DNA from: Erysipelotrichaceae bacterium
GTDB taxonomy: Bacteria > Bacillota_I > Bacilli_A > Erysipelotrichales > Erysipelotrichaceae
Length of the DNA: 64,000 nucleotides
Assembly (NCBI GenBank): GCA_017431225.1
Contig: JAFRLM010000019.1
Location: forward strand, 1 to 64,000
Direction of reading: 5' to 3'
Positions within the stretch are counted from its first letter, which is position 1. Each line of letters starts with the position of its first letter. Position numbers and translations under genes: made by a program. Shown here in pieces: positions 50,998-59,709 of this stretch. The notes beneath the pieces are model-generated. The model made no database searches, was not told where the DNA came from, and worked only from the letters and a program-made list of their open reading frames with translations.

Positions 50998-51862
50998 GAG
51001 AGATCTTGGCTCCTTCCTTGCTTAATACCGTTTTGCGCACCGTCAGATCGGGGCGACGTTTCTGCAGTTCACAGATCAGTTCATCGATCTTCTTTTCCGA
51101 GAATGAGATCCCGGCAAGGGTGCTTCCGCTTCCCGAGATCCAGAACGGAAGTCCCCGTTCATGACAGCAGTCACGAACAGGATTGTGATCCGGGATCAGC
51201 GTTTTTCTGTAGGGTTCGTGCAGCGCATCGATCAAAGACTCCTTTAACAACGTATCGTTTCCCTGCGCAAGAGCTTCCGCGAATTTCAGCGCCTGGAAGA
51301 CCTGACCCGCCGCAGCCTTATGAGAAATGACGGAAGGCAATATCGCGCGTGCCTTCTCGGTCTCGATCGGATAATCGGGGATGACGAGCGCAGCCGAGAA
51401 AGGCGAACATTCAAGAGGATAATACTCGACCTTCTCCCCGTCATAATTGCTGAAGATCACCCCGCCGTAAAAAGCCGGGGCCAGATTATCGGGATGGCCC
51501 TCGATCTCACAGGCAAGCTTCAGACATTCCTCTTTGGAAAGCGGACAGTCAAACCACTCGTTTGCGGCCAGCACACCGGCCGTGATGCAGACGGCGCTTG
51601 AGCCCAGTCCTCTTTTTAAGGGGATGTCACTTTCGATCTTCAAACGGAATGGCGGAAGCGCCTTCCCGAGATATTCGCATACATGGGCAAAGGAGCGGAC
51701 AACGAGATTGTCCTCTCCCCTGTATTCCTCAGGACAGCCTTCGATCTGCAGATGATCGTTCTCACAGAATTCAAAAGAACTCCACCAGTCAAGGGCTGCT
51801 CCCAGGCAGTCATAGCCGATCCCGAGATTGGCACTGGTCGCCGGTACTCTGATCCTGATCAT
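50990..51862 (-). CDS. thrB: Homoserine kinase
   Basis: 290 aa GHMP kinase. IRVPATSANLGIGYDCLGAAL at the N-terminus, the phosphate-binding loop PLKRGLGSSAVCITAGV near residue 84 and the C-terminal WISGSGSTLAGIS near 243 are all in place. It makes O-phosphohomoserine for ThrC. The start overlaps thrC by 4 bp. Confidence 0.95.
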   Translation of the reverse strand: MIRIRVPATSANLGIGYDCLGAALDWWSSFEFCENDHLQIEGCPEEYRGEDNLVVRSFAHVCEYLGKALPPFRLKIESDIPLKRGLGSSAVCITAGVLAANEWFDCPLSKEECLKLACEIEGHPDNLAPAFYGGVIFSNYDGEKVEYYPLECSPFSAALVIPDYPIETEKARAILPSVISHKAAAGQVFQALKFAEALAQGNDTLLKESLIDALHEPYRKTLIPDHNPVRDCCHERGLPFWISGSGSTLAGISFSEKKIDELICELQKRRPDLTVRKTVLSKEGAKISHE

Positions 51863-53325
51863 AATTCGTGCTCCTTTAAGAAGCGGCTGATGCTGCTGCG
51901 CACTTCTTCCCTGCCGATCGCCTCTTCAAAGCGCACCGGCAGCTCCTGCAGCCGGGCGATCGCTTTAGGCGCTTCCTGTCCGCTGACTTCCGTGAGCTTT
52001 CGCAGATTAGCGAATTCATCTTCGGCGACTTCCTGACCGAGCGCATTCAGCACATAGGCCGGGAACTTGAACGGGGAAGCCGTTGCCAGAGCCACGATCT
52101 TTCCCTCTTCCTTATATCTTTCCGCTGCCGCATAACCGATCGCGGAATGCGGATCAAGCAGATAACCTTCTTTTTCATAGACGCGGCGGATCACCGCGGA
52201 AGTCTCCTCATCGCTGAAATATTCCGCCGCGAAGAGTTCCTGCAGCTTCTTCCGCATCGTTTCACTGATACGGTAGCAGCCTTTCTCCTTGAGCTCCTGC
52301 ATATAGGCAGCGGTCTCCTCGTTGTTCTCGTCACTGAGATAATATAAGAGACGCTCGAGGTTGCTGGAGATCAGGATGTCCATGCTGGGAGAGATCGTCT
52401 TATAGAACGGTCTCCTGCGGTCATAGACACCGGTGCGGACAAAATCCGTCAGCACGTTGTTGGCGTTGGAAGCAACGATAAAGCGTCTGACCGGAAGACC
52501 GAGACAATAAGCGTAGTAGCCGGCCAGCACATCGCCGAAATTGCCGCTCGGCACACTGAAGCTGATCTTTTCTCCAAGAGAAATACTGCCGCTCAGCACG
52601 AGCTGACGGTAGGCATCAAAATAATAGACGATCTGCGGCATCAGCCGTCCGATATTGATCGAGTTGGCGGAAGTGAGCCGGATCTTCTTTTCCAGAAGTA
52701 CTTTCCGGAATCCCTGATCGGCAAAGACTTCCTTTACAGCCGTCTGGGCGTCATCAAAATTTCCTTTTAATCCGTAGACAGCGACATTCTCCCCTTCCTG
52801 GGTCGTCATCTGCAGCTCCTGGATACGGGAAGTTCCGTCTTTGGGGTAATAGACAAGGATCCCGGTACGCGGAACATTCGAAAATCCGGAAAGCGCCGCC
52901 TTGCCGGTATCCCCGGAGGTCGCGGTCAGGATCAGGGCTTTCTCCCCTTCCGGCAGCGCATTGCTTATAAGATGCGGCAGCAAGGTCAGGGCAACGTCCT
53001 TGAACGCGGAGGTCGGACCGTGGAAAAGCTCAAGCACATGGATGTCGCCGGTCTTCTGTAAAGAGACGGTCTCCGGAATGTCAAAACGGTCATACGCCGC
53101 GCTGATCGCTTCTTTCAGTTTTTCCTTTCCGATCCCGTCAAAAAACAAGGAAAGGACCGCAAGCGCCGTCTCCCGGTAATCCATCTTTAAAAGGTCCTGA
53201 AGAGGGATCCTTTTCTCTTTCAGATAACGGTCCACATACAGTCCGCCGTCCTCGGCGCTGCCTTTTAAAAGCGCTTCGGACTCGCTGCACTGCAGACCGG
53301 CATTTCTCGTTGACTCATGGATCAT
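51859..53325 (-). CDS. thrC: Threonine synthase
   Basis: 488 aa from the ATG at 53325, the longer E. coli-like class with the N-terminal extension (STRNAG then GLYV). The PLP lysine is in FHGPTSAFKDVAL near residue 106, TATSGDTGKAAL is near 145 and FSVPSGNFGDVLAGYYA near 235. It converts O-phosphohomoserine to threonine. The frame begins 16 codons earlier; I prefer the internal ATG because the protein family starts there and GGGGGT lies seven bases upstream, although this Shine-Dalgarno is imperfect. First gene of thrC-thrB-ACT. Confidence 0.94.
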   Translation of the reverse strand: MIHESTRNAGLQCSESEALLKGSAEDGGLYVDRYLKEKRIPLQDLLKMDYRETALAVLSLFFDGIGKEKLKEAISAAYDRFDIPETVSLQKTGDIHVLELFHGPTSAFKDVALTLLPHLISNALPEGEKALILTATSGDTGKAALSGFSNVPRTGILVYYPKDGTSRIQELQMTTQEGENVAVYGLKGNFDDAQTAVKEVFADQGFRKVLLEKKIRLTSANSINIGRLMPQIVYYFDAYRQLVLSGSISLGEKISFSVPSGNFGDVLAGYYAYCLGLPVRRFIVASNANNVLTDFVRTGVYDRRRPFYKTISPSMDILISSNLERLLYYLSDENNEETAAYMQELKEKGCYRISETMRKKLQELFAAEYFSDEETSAVIRRVYEKEGYLLDPHSAIGYAAAERYKEEGKIVALATASPFKFPAYVLNALGQEVAEDEFANLRKLTEVSGQEAPKAIARLQELPVRFEEAIGREEVRSSISRFLKEHEL

Positions 53326-53351
53326 AGCCGCACCCCCATTGAAAACCTCTA

Positions 53352-53386
53352 TTAGACATGATACAATGTGCAAGATTAATATACAA
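53352..53386. promoter_or_regulatory. Overlapping divergent promoters of thrC and hom
   Basis: Minus strand TTGTAT-N17-TATCAT (53386 to 53358) for thrC. Plus strand TTAGAC (53352) and TAATAT (53377) with a longer 19-bp spacer for hom. The overlap means the two operons compete for polymerase. No leader peptide or T-box seen. Confidence 0.5.
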
Positions 53387-53417
53387 GTGTTTTTATTTCA
53401 TGAACAGAGGGGAAATT

Positions 53418-54527
53418 ATGAAAGCTGCTGTCTTCGGTTACGGAACAGTCGGGAAAGGGATCGAGAAACTCCTTGCCCGGGATCCGCATCTGGAAATCAA
53501 ATACATCTTCGTCCGCAAAGAGAAGGAAAAGCTTCCTTATCTCACCAACGATCTCGAAGGAATCATAAGCGATCCGGAAATCAGGATCGTTTTCGAATGT
53601 CTCAGCGGCACAGACCCTGCCGATACCGTCATCCGTAAGGCGCTGGAGAACGGGAAACACGTGATCTCCGCCAACAAGATGGTGCTGGCGCAGCATCTCA
53701 GGGAATATACGGATATCGCCGGAAAACATCACGGCACCCTGCAGATCGAAGCCTCGGTCGCGGCCGCGATCCCCTTTATCGATGCCCTGCTGAAAGTCCG
53801 CCGTTTCGAGGAAGTCCGCGGTTTCGAGGGCATCCTGAACGGAACGACCAATTTCATGTTGAACCGGATGTTCGATGACGGCTTAAGCTATGCCGAAGCG
53901 CTGCAGGAAGCGCAGGATCTCGGCTATGCCGAACGGGATCCCTCAAGCGATGTCGGCGGCTATGACGCCATGTATAAAGCGATCCTGGCCAGTCAGCTTG
54001 CCTACCGTGCCGTTCATGCGGAAGCGTACCGGGAAGGTATCGAAGCCCTCCGTCCGGAAGATATCGCTTTTGCGAAAACGAATCACAAAAGACTCAAACT
54101 GCTGGTAAGCTCCTTCAGTAAGAACGATGCTTACGCAGCCGTTGTCTCTCCCTGTTTCCTTCCGGAAGAAAGCTATCTCGCAAACACACCGCAAAAGCTC
54201 AATGCCCAGCTGCTGTATGCGGACAGCTTCGGAACTCTGGGCTATTACGGACCCGGAGCCGGACAGACCGAGACCGCCCAGGCGATGATCCAGGACGCCT
54301 ACGACGTGATCGAAGAGCGGATCCGCCCGATCGTTCTGGACCGGGAGCTGCATTTTGATCCCGGACTGATCCGCAGTGACTGGATCTGCCGTACTTCCCT
54401 CCCTCTGGAGGAAGAAAAACTTGAAGAAGGCCTCTATCTTCTGAAGGACCGTTCCCTTTCCATATTTGAAACGTTTGAAAAACTGCGTAAGAAAGATCCG
54501 CAGCTCATGTTCGCGAGGTGGAAATAA
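53418..54527 (+). CDS. hom: Homoserine dehydrogenase, ACT-less form
   Basis: 369 aa from the ATG at 53418, which follows AGAGGGG. The Rossmann start is AAVFGYGTVGKG. KHVISANKMVLAQ near residue 82 holds the catalytic lysine, and RGFEGILNGTTNFML near 133 with DPSSDVGGYDAMYK near 175 match the substrate domain. It reduces aspartate semialdehyde to homoserine. It ends soon after the catalytic domain, whereas Bacillus subtilis Hom (about 430 aa) has a C-terminal ACT domain for threonine feedback. A longer frame from 53358 has no ribosome site. Confidence 0.93.
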   Translation: MKAAVFGYGTVGKGIEKLLARDPHLEIKYIFVRKEKEKLPYLTNDLEGIISDPEIRIVFECLSGTDPADTVIRKALENGKHVISANKMVLAQHLREYTDIAGKHHGTLQIEASVAAAIPFIDALLKVRRFEEVRGFEGILNGTTNFMLNRMFDDGLSYAEALQEAQDLGYAERDPSSDVGGYDAMYKAILASQLAYRAVHAEAYREGIEALRPEDIAFAKTNHKRLKLLVSSFSKNDAYAAVVSPCFLPEESYLANTPQKLNAQLLYADSFGTLGYYGPGAGQTETAQAMIQDAYDVIEERIRPIVLDRELHFDPGLIRSDWICRTSLPLEEEKLEEGLYLLKDRSLSIFETFEKLRKKDPQLMFARWK

Positions 54528-55844
54528 ATGATCAAGATCTCCAAATTCGGCGGCTCCTCTGTCGCTGATTCCAGACAGTTTCAGAAGGTCAAAGCGATCG
54601 TCGAAAGCGATCCCGACCGTAAGTATATCGTCGTCAGCGCCCCAGGAAGACTCAGCAGTGAAAGCTCGAAGATCACCGATCTTCTCTATCTTCTGGATGC
54701 GCACCGTCAGTATCATGTCGATGCTTCCGTGCTGACAAAGATGATCGCCGACCGTTACGGCGAGATCAAGAATGCATTGCAGATCGACTATCCGGTCGAA
54801 GAAGAACTCGAAGCGTTCTTCTCGAAATACAAAAAGATGAGCCAGGCGGAGATCGTCTCCCGCGGGGAATACTTCTGCGCCAGACTGATGGCTGCCTATC
54901 TCGGCTATGACTTCATCGACGCCAAAGACGTCATCTGCTTCAATCACGACAAAACCGTCGATTTTGAGAAAACAAGCGAAGCGCTGCGCAGGCAGATGAT
55001 CGGACATCCCCGTTTTGTCTTCCCCGGTTTTTACGGCGCGGATGAAAACGGCAGGATCATCCTCTTCCCGCGCGGCGGCGGAGATATCAGCGGTGCCGTG
55101 CTGGCCCGCTGCATGGAGGCGGATATCTATGAAAACTGGACCGATGTCTCGGGCTTCCTGACAGCTGATCCGCGGATCGTGAAAGACCCTAAGCCGATCA
55201 CCAACATCACCTATTCCGAACTGCGGGAATTATCCTATATGGGCGCCGGTGTACTCAATGAGGAGACCGTCTTCCCGGTCCGTGATTCCGATATCCCGAT
55301 CCATATCCTCAATACCAACCGTCCCCAGGATCCGGGTACCGTGATCCGCGAGCGGATCGAAGAAAAAGGCCCGCCGGTCACCGGCATCGCCGGCAAGCGC
55401 GGGTTCACCTCGATCTTTATCTATAAACACAATATGTCCGGGGAGATCGGCTATATCCGCAAAGTCCTCTCCGTCTTCGAGAAATACGGTGTCAGCATCG
55501 AACACATCCCGACCGGGATCGACTCCTTCAACCTCGTCGTCAATGAGCAGGATGTCGAGGAAGATCTCTACGCGATCCTGAACGAGATCCGTCAGCAGTA
55601 TGAGCCCGACGAGATCCGCACCGAAAGTGGTCTTGCCATGGTCTCGACTGTCGGCCGCAGCATGTCCAATACGCCGGGCGTCAGCGGCAGACTCTTCTCC
55701 GCCCTCGGCGACAACGACATCAACATCAAGATGATCGCCCAGAATTCGGACGAGATCAATATCACGATCTGTGTAGAGGACAAGGATTTTAAGAAGACCA
55801 TCCAGATCATTTACGATACCTTTATCCGGGAGGAAAACGCATGA
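54528..55844 (+). CDS. Aspartate kinase
   Basis: 438 aa monofunctional enzyme. KFGGSSVADSRQFQKV is the N-terminal kinase signature, and FPGFYGADENGRIILFPRGGGDISGA near residue 165 with GFLTADPRIV near 208 form the ATP and aspartate site. Two ACT domains follow (about 300-438). It phosphorylates aspartate, the entry to threonine, methionine, lysine and diaminopimelate. The ATG directly follows the hom stop, and the stop overlaps the asd start. Feedback specificity cannot be read from the sequence. Confidence 0.94.
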   Translation: MIKISKFGGSSVADSRQFQKVKAIVESDPDRKYIVVSAPGRLSSESSKITDLLYLLDAHRQYHVDASVLTKMIADRYGEIKNALQIDYPVEEELEAFFSKYKKMSQAEIVSRGEYFCARLMAAYLGYDFIDAKDVICFNHDKTVDFEKTSEALRRQMIGHPRFVFPGFYGADENGRIILFPRGGGDISGAVLARCMEADIYENWTDVSGFLTADPRIVKDPKPITNITYSELRELSYMGAGVLNEETVFPVRDSDIPIHILNTNRPQDPGTVIRERIEEKGPPVTGIAGKRGFTSIFIYKHNMSGEIGYIRKVLSVFEKYGVSIEHIPTGIDSFNLVVNEQDVEEDLYAILNEIRQQYEPDEIRTESGLAMVSTVGRSMSNTPGVSGRLFSALGDNDINIKMIAQNSDEINITICVEDKDFKKTIQIIYDTFIREENA

Positions 55845-56827
55845 AGATCGCAGTAGCAGGCGCGACCGGTGCCGTCGGTCAGCAGATGATCAAATGTCTC
55901 GAGGAGAGACTTCCGCAGGCGGAGATCAAGGCATTGGCATCCGCCCGTTCCGCCGGAAAAGTCTTATCCTTTCAGAAGCAGTATGTGATCGGGGAGCTGA
56001 CGGAAAACAGTTTTGACGATGTTGACTATGTCCTCGGAGCGACCGAGAACAACATCACCGCCTGGTGGGCACCGCTCGCGGTAAAAGCCGGCGCGGTCGT
56101 TGTCGACAACTCCAGTCTTTACCGTCTGCAAGAGGACGTGCCGCTCGTCATTCCCGAGATCAATCCCGAAGATATCCTTACCCATCACGGGATCATCGCC
56201 AACCCCAACTGCGCGACGATCATCGCCTTAGTCGCGGTCAATGCCCTTCATCAGCGCTGGCATGTCGAACGCATGATCGTCAGCACCTATCAGGCCGTTT
56301 CCGGAGCCGGGATGCAGGGCATCCGCGATCTGGAGAACCAGGTAAAGGATCCTTCTGTTCCCTCACTTGCCTTCCCCCACCCGATCGCCTACAACCTCAT
56401 CCCGCAGATCGGCGGTTTTGATGAAGAAGGCTATTCGAGCGAGGAACGCAAGATGCAGAACGAGGGACGCAAGATCTGGCACCATCCGGAACTTCTGGTC
56501 AACTGCACCTGTGTCCGCGTGCCGACCATGCGCAGCCATGCCGAATCGATCACCCTGCAGTTCCGGGAAAAACCGGATCTTGCTGAAGCGAGAGAACTGC
56601 TGAAAAAGGCAGAAGGCGTCATTCTGGCGGACGATCCCAAAAACCACGTCTATCCCATGCCGCTGACGACTTCCGATCAGGATCTCGTCTATGTAGGCAG
56701 GCTCCGCAAGGATGTCAGCGATCCGAAGGAACACAGTCTCGTGCTCTTCTGCTCCGGTGATCAGATCCGCAAAGGCGCCGCGACCAACACCGTGCAGATC
56801 CTTGAGAAACTGCTCGCGTCAAAGTAA
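55841..56827 (+). CDS. asd: Aspartate-semialdehyde dehydrogenase
   Basis: 328 aa. VAGATGAVGQQMIKCLEER is the NADP site, catalytic cysteine is in IIANPNCATI near residue 127, YQAVSGAGMQGI near 152, and the active-site histidine is in RVPTMRSHAES near 230. It reduces aspartyl phosphate to the semialdehyde used by Hom and by DapA. Coupled to the kinase gene by a 4-bp ATGA overlap; last gene of hom-ask-asd. Confidence 0.95.
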   Translation: MKIAVAGATGAVGQQMIKCLEERLPQAEIKALASARSAGKVLSFQKQYVIGELTENSFDDVDYVLGATENNITAWWAPLAVKAGAVVVDNSSLYRLQEDVPLVIPEINPEDILTHHGIIANPNCATIIALVAVNALHQRWHVERMIVSTYQAVSGAGMQGIRDLENQVKDPSVPSLAFPHPIAYNLIPQIGGFDEEGYSSEERKMQNEGRKIWHHPELLVNCTCVRVPTMRSHAESITLQFREKPDLAEARELLKKAEGVILADDPKNHVYPMPLTTSDQDLVYVGRLRKDVSDPKEHSLVLFCSGDQIRKGAATNTVQILEKLLASK

Positions 56828-56831
56828 AGTC

Positions 56832-56860
56832 AAAGCTGCTCCGGCAGCTTTTCTTTTCTC
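56832..56860 (+). terminator. Terminator of hom-ask-asd
   Basis: Stem AAAGCTGC/GCAGCTTT with loop TCCG followed by TCTTTTCTC. Confidence 0.85.
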
Positions 56861-56886
56861 TGTTACCTGTTTTTTGGAAAGAAACG

Positions 56887-56892
56887 TATAAT
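56887..56892 (+). promoter_or_regulatory. -10 box, leaderless start of the GT4 gene
   Basis: Consensus TATAAT, eight-base gap, ATG; no Shine-Dalgarno. A poor -35 (TTACCT) lies 18 bp upstream. Confidence 0.55.
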
Positions 56893-56900
56893 GTTAAAGT

Positions 56901-58208
56901 ATGCCGATCAAAAACATCTGTCTGCTGAACGATTCATTCCCGCCGGTCATTGACGGTGTCGCCAACGCCGTTTTTAATTACGCCTCGATCATCGAGGAAA
57001 AATACGGTCACGCCATCGTATCGACCCCGGCTTATCCGGGAGTAAAGGACGATTATCCCTTTGAAGTCATCCGTTACGCTTCCCTTGATACGACAGCGCT
57101 GGCGGGCTACCGTTTCGGGATCCCGCTCAGCATCCCGCACTTAAGCGAATACGCCGGCAAAAACATCGACATCCTGCACTGTCACTGCCCGGTCTCTTCG
57201 ATGGTCCTGGCCAGGACTCTGCGTGATGAGATCGATAAACCGATCATTCTGCATTACCACACCAAATTCGATATCGACATCCGCCGGGCGGTCAACGCCA
57301 GGATTCTGCAGGACCTTGCGATCAATAAGCTCGTGGAGAACATCTCCTATGCTGATGAGGTCTGGGTCGTTTCCGAAGGCGCCGGGGAGAACCTGCACAA
57401 GCTGGGGTATCAGGGAGATTACGTCGTCATGCGTAACGGCGTCGACTTCGAGAAAGGCCGCAGCGCAGCGGAAAGAACAGAAAAGCTGCGCAGGGAATAC
57501 GCAGTTCCGGAAGAAAGACCGGTCTATCTCTTTGTCGGACGGCTGATGTGGTACAAAGGCATCCGCATCATCCTTGATGCCTTAAAAAAGCTGAAGGACA
57601 GCGGCGAGGAATTCTCCATGCTGCTGGTCGGAGACGGTATGGACCGTAAGGATATCGAAAAATACGTGCAGGAACTCGGCCTGCAGGAGGAGTGTTGTTT
57701 CACCGGCGCGATCCGCGACCGCGAGACGCTCAAGGACCTGTATTCCCTGGCGGACCTGTTTCTTTTTCCCTCGACTTTTGACACGAACGGGATCGTCGTT
57801 TCGGAAGCTGCTTCCAGCGGCACTGCCAGTGTTCTCATCAAAGGCAGCTGCGCCGCCGAGGAAGTCACTGACGGACGCAATGCCTTTCTGATCGAGGAGA
57901 ACAGCGCTTCGCTTTTCCGGATGCTGAAAAACATCGGCAGCAACAGAGACCTGCTGCGGACAGCCGGCGAAAATGCCATGAACGACCTTTATCTTTCCTG
58001 GGACGAGAGTGTCGCCCGGGCCTGGAAACGCTACGCGATCGTCAGTGAGAATTACAGTTACCGGCTCCCGGAAAATCCTGAATACCGCAAACCTTCGGAA
58101 AACATGCTGACAGCGGCTGCCGAACTGGCGAACGGACTCGATCAGGCGCGAAAGCTCGTGAACGGCGTTGAAAACAGGATCGGCGATTTCCTTGACCGCT
58201 GGCTATAG
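56901..58208 (+). CDS. GT4-family glycosyltransferase
   Basis: 435 aa GT-B enzyme. The N-terminal lobe has LLNDSFPPVIDGVANAVFNY (acceptor and donor loop) and HCHCPVSSMVLAR near residue 92. The C-terminal lobe shows LFVGRLMWYKGIRIIL near 210 and the ExxE-like FPSTFDTNGIVVSEAASSG near 290. The sequence resembles processive or single-step glycolipid synthases (diacylglycerol glucosyltransferase and PimB-like mannosyltransferases), so a role in glycolipid or lipoteichoic-acid anchor synthesis is plausible, not proven. It has no membrane helix and would act on the inner membrane face. Monocistronic. Confidence 0.88.
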   Translation: MPIKNICLLNDSFPPVIDGVANAVFNYASIIEEKYGHAIVSTPAYPGVKDDYPFEVIRYASLDTTALAGYRFGIPLSIPHLSEYAGKNIDILHCHCPVSSMVLARTLRDEIDKPIILHYHTKFDIDIRRAVNARILQDLAINKLVENISYADEVWVVSEGAGENLHKLGYQGDYVVMRNGVDFEKGRSAAERTEKLRREYAVPEERPVYLFVGRLMWYKGIRIILDALKKLKDSGEEFSMLLVGDGMDRKDIEKYVQELGLQEECCFTGAIRDRETLKDLYSLADLFLFPSTFDTNGIVVSEAASSGTASVLIKGSCAAEEVTDGRNAFLIEENSASLFRMLKNIGSNRDLLRTAGENAMNDLYLSWDESVARAWKRYAIVSENYSYRLPENPEYRKPSENMLTAAAELANGLDQARKLVNGVENRIGDFLDRWL

Positions 58209-58236
58209 ACCATCCGGGCAAAAATCATGCTGCAAA

Positions 58237-58265
58237 TAAAAGACTGCGTTCCTGCAGTCTTTTGG
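58237..58265. terminator. Bidirectional terminator
   Basis: Stem AAAGACTGC/GCAGTCTTT with a six-base loop between convergent genes. Confidence 0.8.
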
Positions 58266-58286
58266 TTTCTTTAGATCGCGTTTCTT

Positions 58287-58976
58287 TTATGCCTTCCGCT
58301 GCAGGCTGCGCAGCACTTCTTTCTGCTGCGGGGTGATCCGGTAGCTTTCGATCGCTTTACGGATTGTTTTGTTGTGCGTCCAGACAGGCAGACGGTTTTC
58401 CCGGATATAGGGAAGCGCGGCGTCATACTGTTTGGCGAGCGCTGTCGCGAAATACCAGGCGACCATCATCCGCACATAATACTCTTCGCTTTCGACCGAA
58501 GCGGCCTCATCGAGGTATTCCGGAAGAAAATGTTCATCCAGGAAATGCTGCATCCGCATCCCGAGCGCGTAACGCACAGTGTAAGGGTGTTCCGACTTCA
58601 GCCAGCGGCGGATACAGGCATCGAGCTCAGGAAGATGCTTCTTAAAGACTTTCGGGGAGAACTGATCGCAGGTCGCCCAGTTGTCGATATAAGGCAGGAA
58701 ACGTTCTGTCTCCGCCAGACAGCGGTCGAAGTCGCGGATCTCGCTGACGATAAAGGCATGCAGCTGATCCTCGTCAAAATAACGATGCGGCAAGTCCTGC
58801 AGGAATTCACCGATGTCTTGATGCTTGCTGAAGGTCTTCGCGAGCTTGCGGAGTTTCGGCGTACGCACACCTATGAAGCATTCAGCATCTTTCCCGGGAA
58901 TAAGCGGTTTCTGGAAATCACGAAAGGCCTTGTCCTGTTTACAGAACAGCTCATTTTGTATCTCTTTAGTGATCAT
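58287..58976 (-). CDS. DNA alkylation repair protein (AlkD-like HEAT-repeat glycosylase)
   Basis: 229 aa, all-helical. IPGKDAECFIGVRTPKLRKLAKTFSK near residues 26-51, FIVSEIRDFDRCL and the core DNWATCDQFSPKVFKKH near 100 are typical for the family, with the tryptophan and aspartate expected in the AlkD active site. RMMVAWYFATALAKQYD near 170 closes the array. It would excise N3- or N7-alkylated purines. GGGAGGT stands before the ATG. Monocistronic. Confidence 0.88.
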   Translation of the reverse strand: MITKEIQNELFCKQDKAFRDFQKPLIPGKDAECFIGVRTPKLRKLAKTFSKHQDIGEFLQDLPHRYFDEDQLHAFIVSEIRDFDRCLAETERFLPYIDNWATCDQFSPKVFKKHLPELDACIRRWLKSEHPYTVRYALGMRMQHFLDEHFLPEYLDEAASVESEEYYVRMMVAWYFATALAKQYDAALPYIRENRLPVWTHNKTIRKAIESYRITPQQKEVLRSLQRKA

Positions 58977-59031
58977 TGCCGCACCTCCCGCATCTGCTTA
59001 CTCATGCTCTTTCTTCTTCTATTGTGATGGA

Positions 59032-59106
59032 TCAGTCTTCCGGTTTCAGCATTTCTACGTAGTTTTTGCCGTCAGCGGCCGAATAGATCCGTTTCTTGTG
59101 CTTCGA
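59032..59106 (-). pseudogene. Short gene remnant
   Basis: A start-less frame on the minus strand encodes KHKKRIYSAADGKNYVEMLK then PED and a stop. It has typical codons for this genome but is bounded upstream by TGA. Too short to name; it could be the tail of a deleted gene. Confidence 0.2.
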
Positions 59107-59121
59107 TCAATGGGATGATCC

Positions 59122-59493
59122 TTATTTCTTGTTGAACGTCATTTCCATGCCAGTAGAATCCTTGATGATCATCGTACTGGCATCCTGTAAAGTGAATTCA
59201 GAATCAAAGACATCATCTTCAGTAAACGTTTCATTATTGACAAAGGTCACCAGAAGATGCCCGTCTTTCACTTCATATTTCAGCTCATAAGTAACTTCGG
59301 TTTCACCGACTTTCATCGTATAGGTTCCGGTCCCGTCTTCCTTTAGATCATAGACGGCACCCAGACCGCTTTCCGTGTCCGCATACTCCCAGACACCGAC
59401 CAGCGAGTTGTCGCTCTTCTTTCCGCAAGCTGCTACAGAAACAGCCATTGCGATCACCAGCATCGCCATGATGATAGTTCTTAATTTTCTCAT
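59122..59493 (-). CDS. Small lipocalin-like lipoprotein
   Basis: 123 aa. MRKLRTIIMAMLVIAMAVSVAAC is a lipoprotein signal with lipid cysteine 23. The mature 100 residues are beta-rich: LVGVWEYADTESGLGAVYDL, GTGTYTMKVGETEVTYELKYEV, and a final MIIKDSTGMEMTF strand, like the small lipocalin/DUF5640-type domains frequent in gut Bacillota. It resembles the N-terminal units of the BIG2 lipoprotein at 27688. AGGAGG lies before the ATG. Ligand unknown. Confidence 0.75.
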   Translation of the reverse strand: MRKLRTIIMAMLVIAMAVSVAACGKKSDNSLVGVWEYADTESGLGAVYDLKEDGTGTYTMKVGETEVTYELKYEVKDGHLLVTFVNNETFTEDDVFDSEFTLQDASTMIIKDSTGMEMTFNKK

Positions 59494-59594
59494 TTACAAA
59501 ACCTCCTATTTAGATTTTAAACATCCTACCAAGCAAATGTTACAAATATGATTCATTCTTCCGCTCCGGAATCCGTTTTCTCATACAGAGACTT

Positions 59595-59650
59595 GCTTTG
59601 ACACTCCCACCACTAAAGTAGTGGGCTTTCCCGGCACTACGGGGTGGTAA
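59595..59650 (+). mobile_element. Possible terminal remnant of an IS200/IS605-type element
   Basis: TTTGACACTCCCACCACTAA and the following hairpin CCCAC-C-ACT-AA-AGT-A-GTGGG, then GCTTTC, resemble the subterminal hairpin ends of IS200/IS605 elements. No tnpA or tnpB lies nearby. The identification rests on general resemblance only. Confidence 0.3.
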
Positions 59651-59709
59651 AATAAAAGCGTAAAGGAAACGGTGTTTTCAGAACGCAGACACTGGGAAAG
59701 GATCATCTT

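Noticed and set aside
59598..59603. Perfect TTGACA as a -35 for the phosphoesterase gene
   Set aside because: No -10 lies 16-19 bp downstream; the hexamer is better explained as part of the IS-like end.
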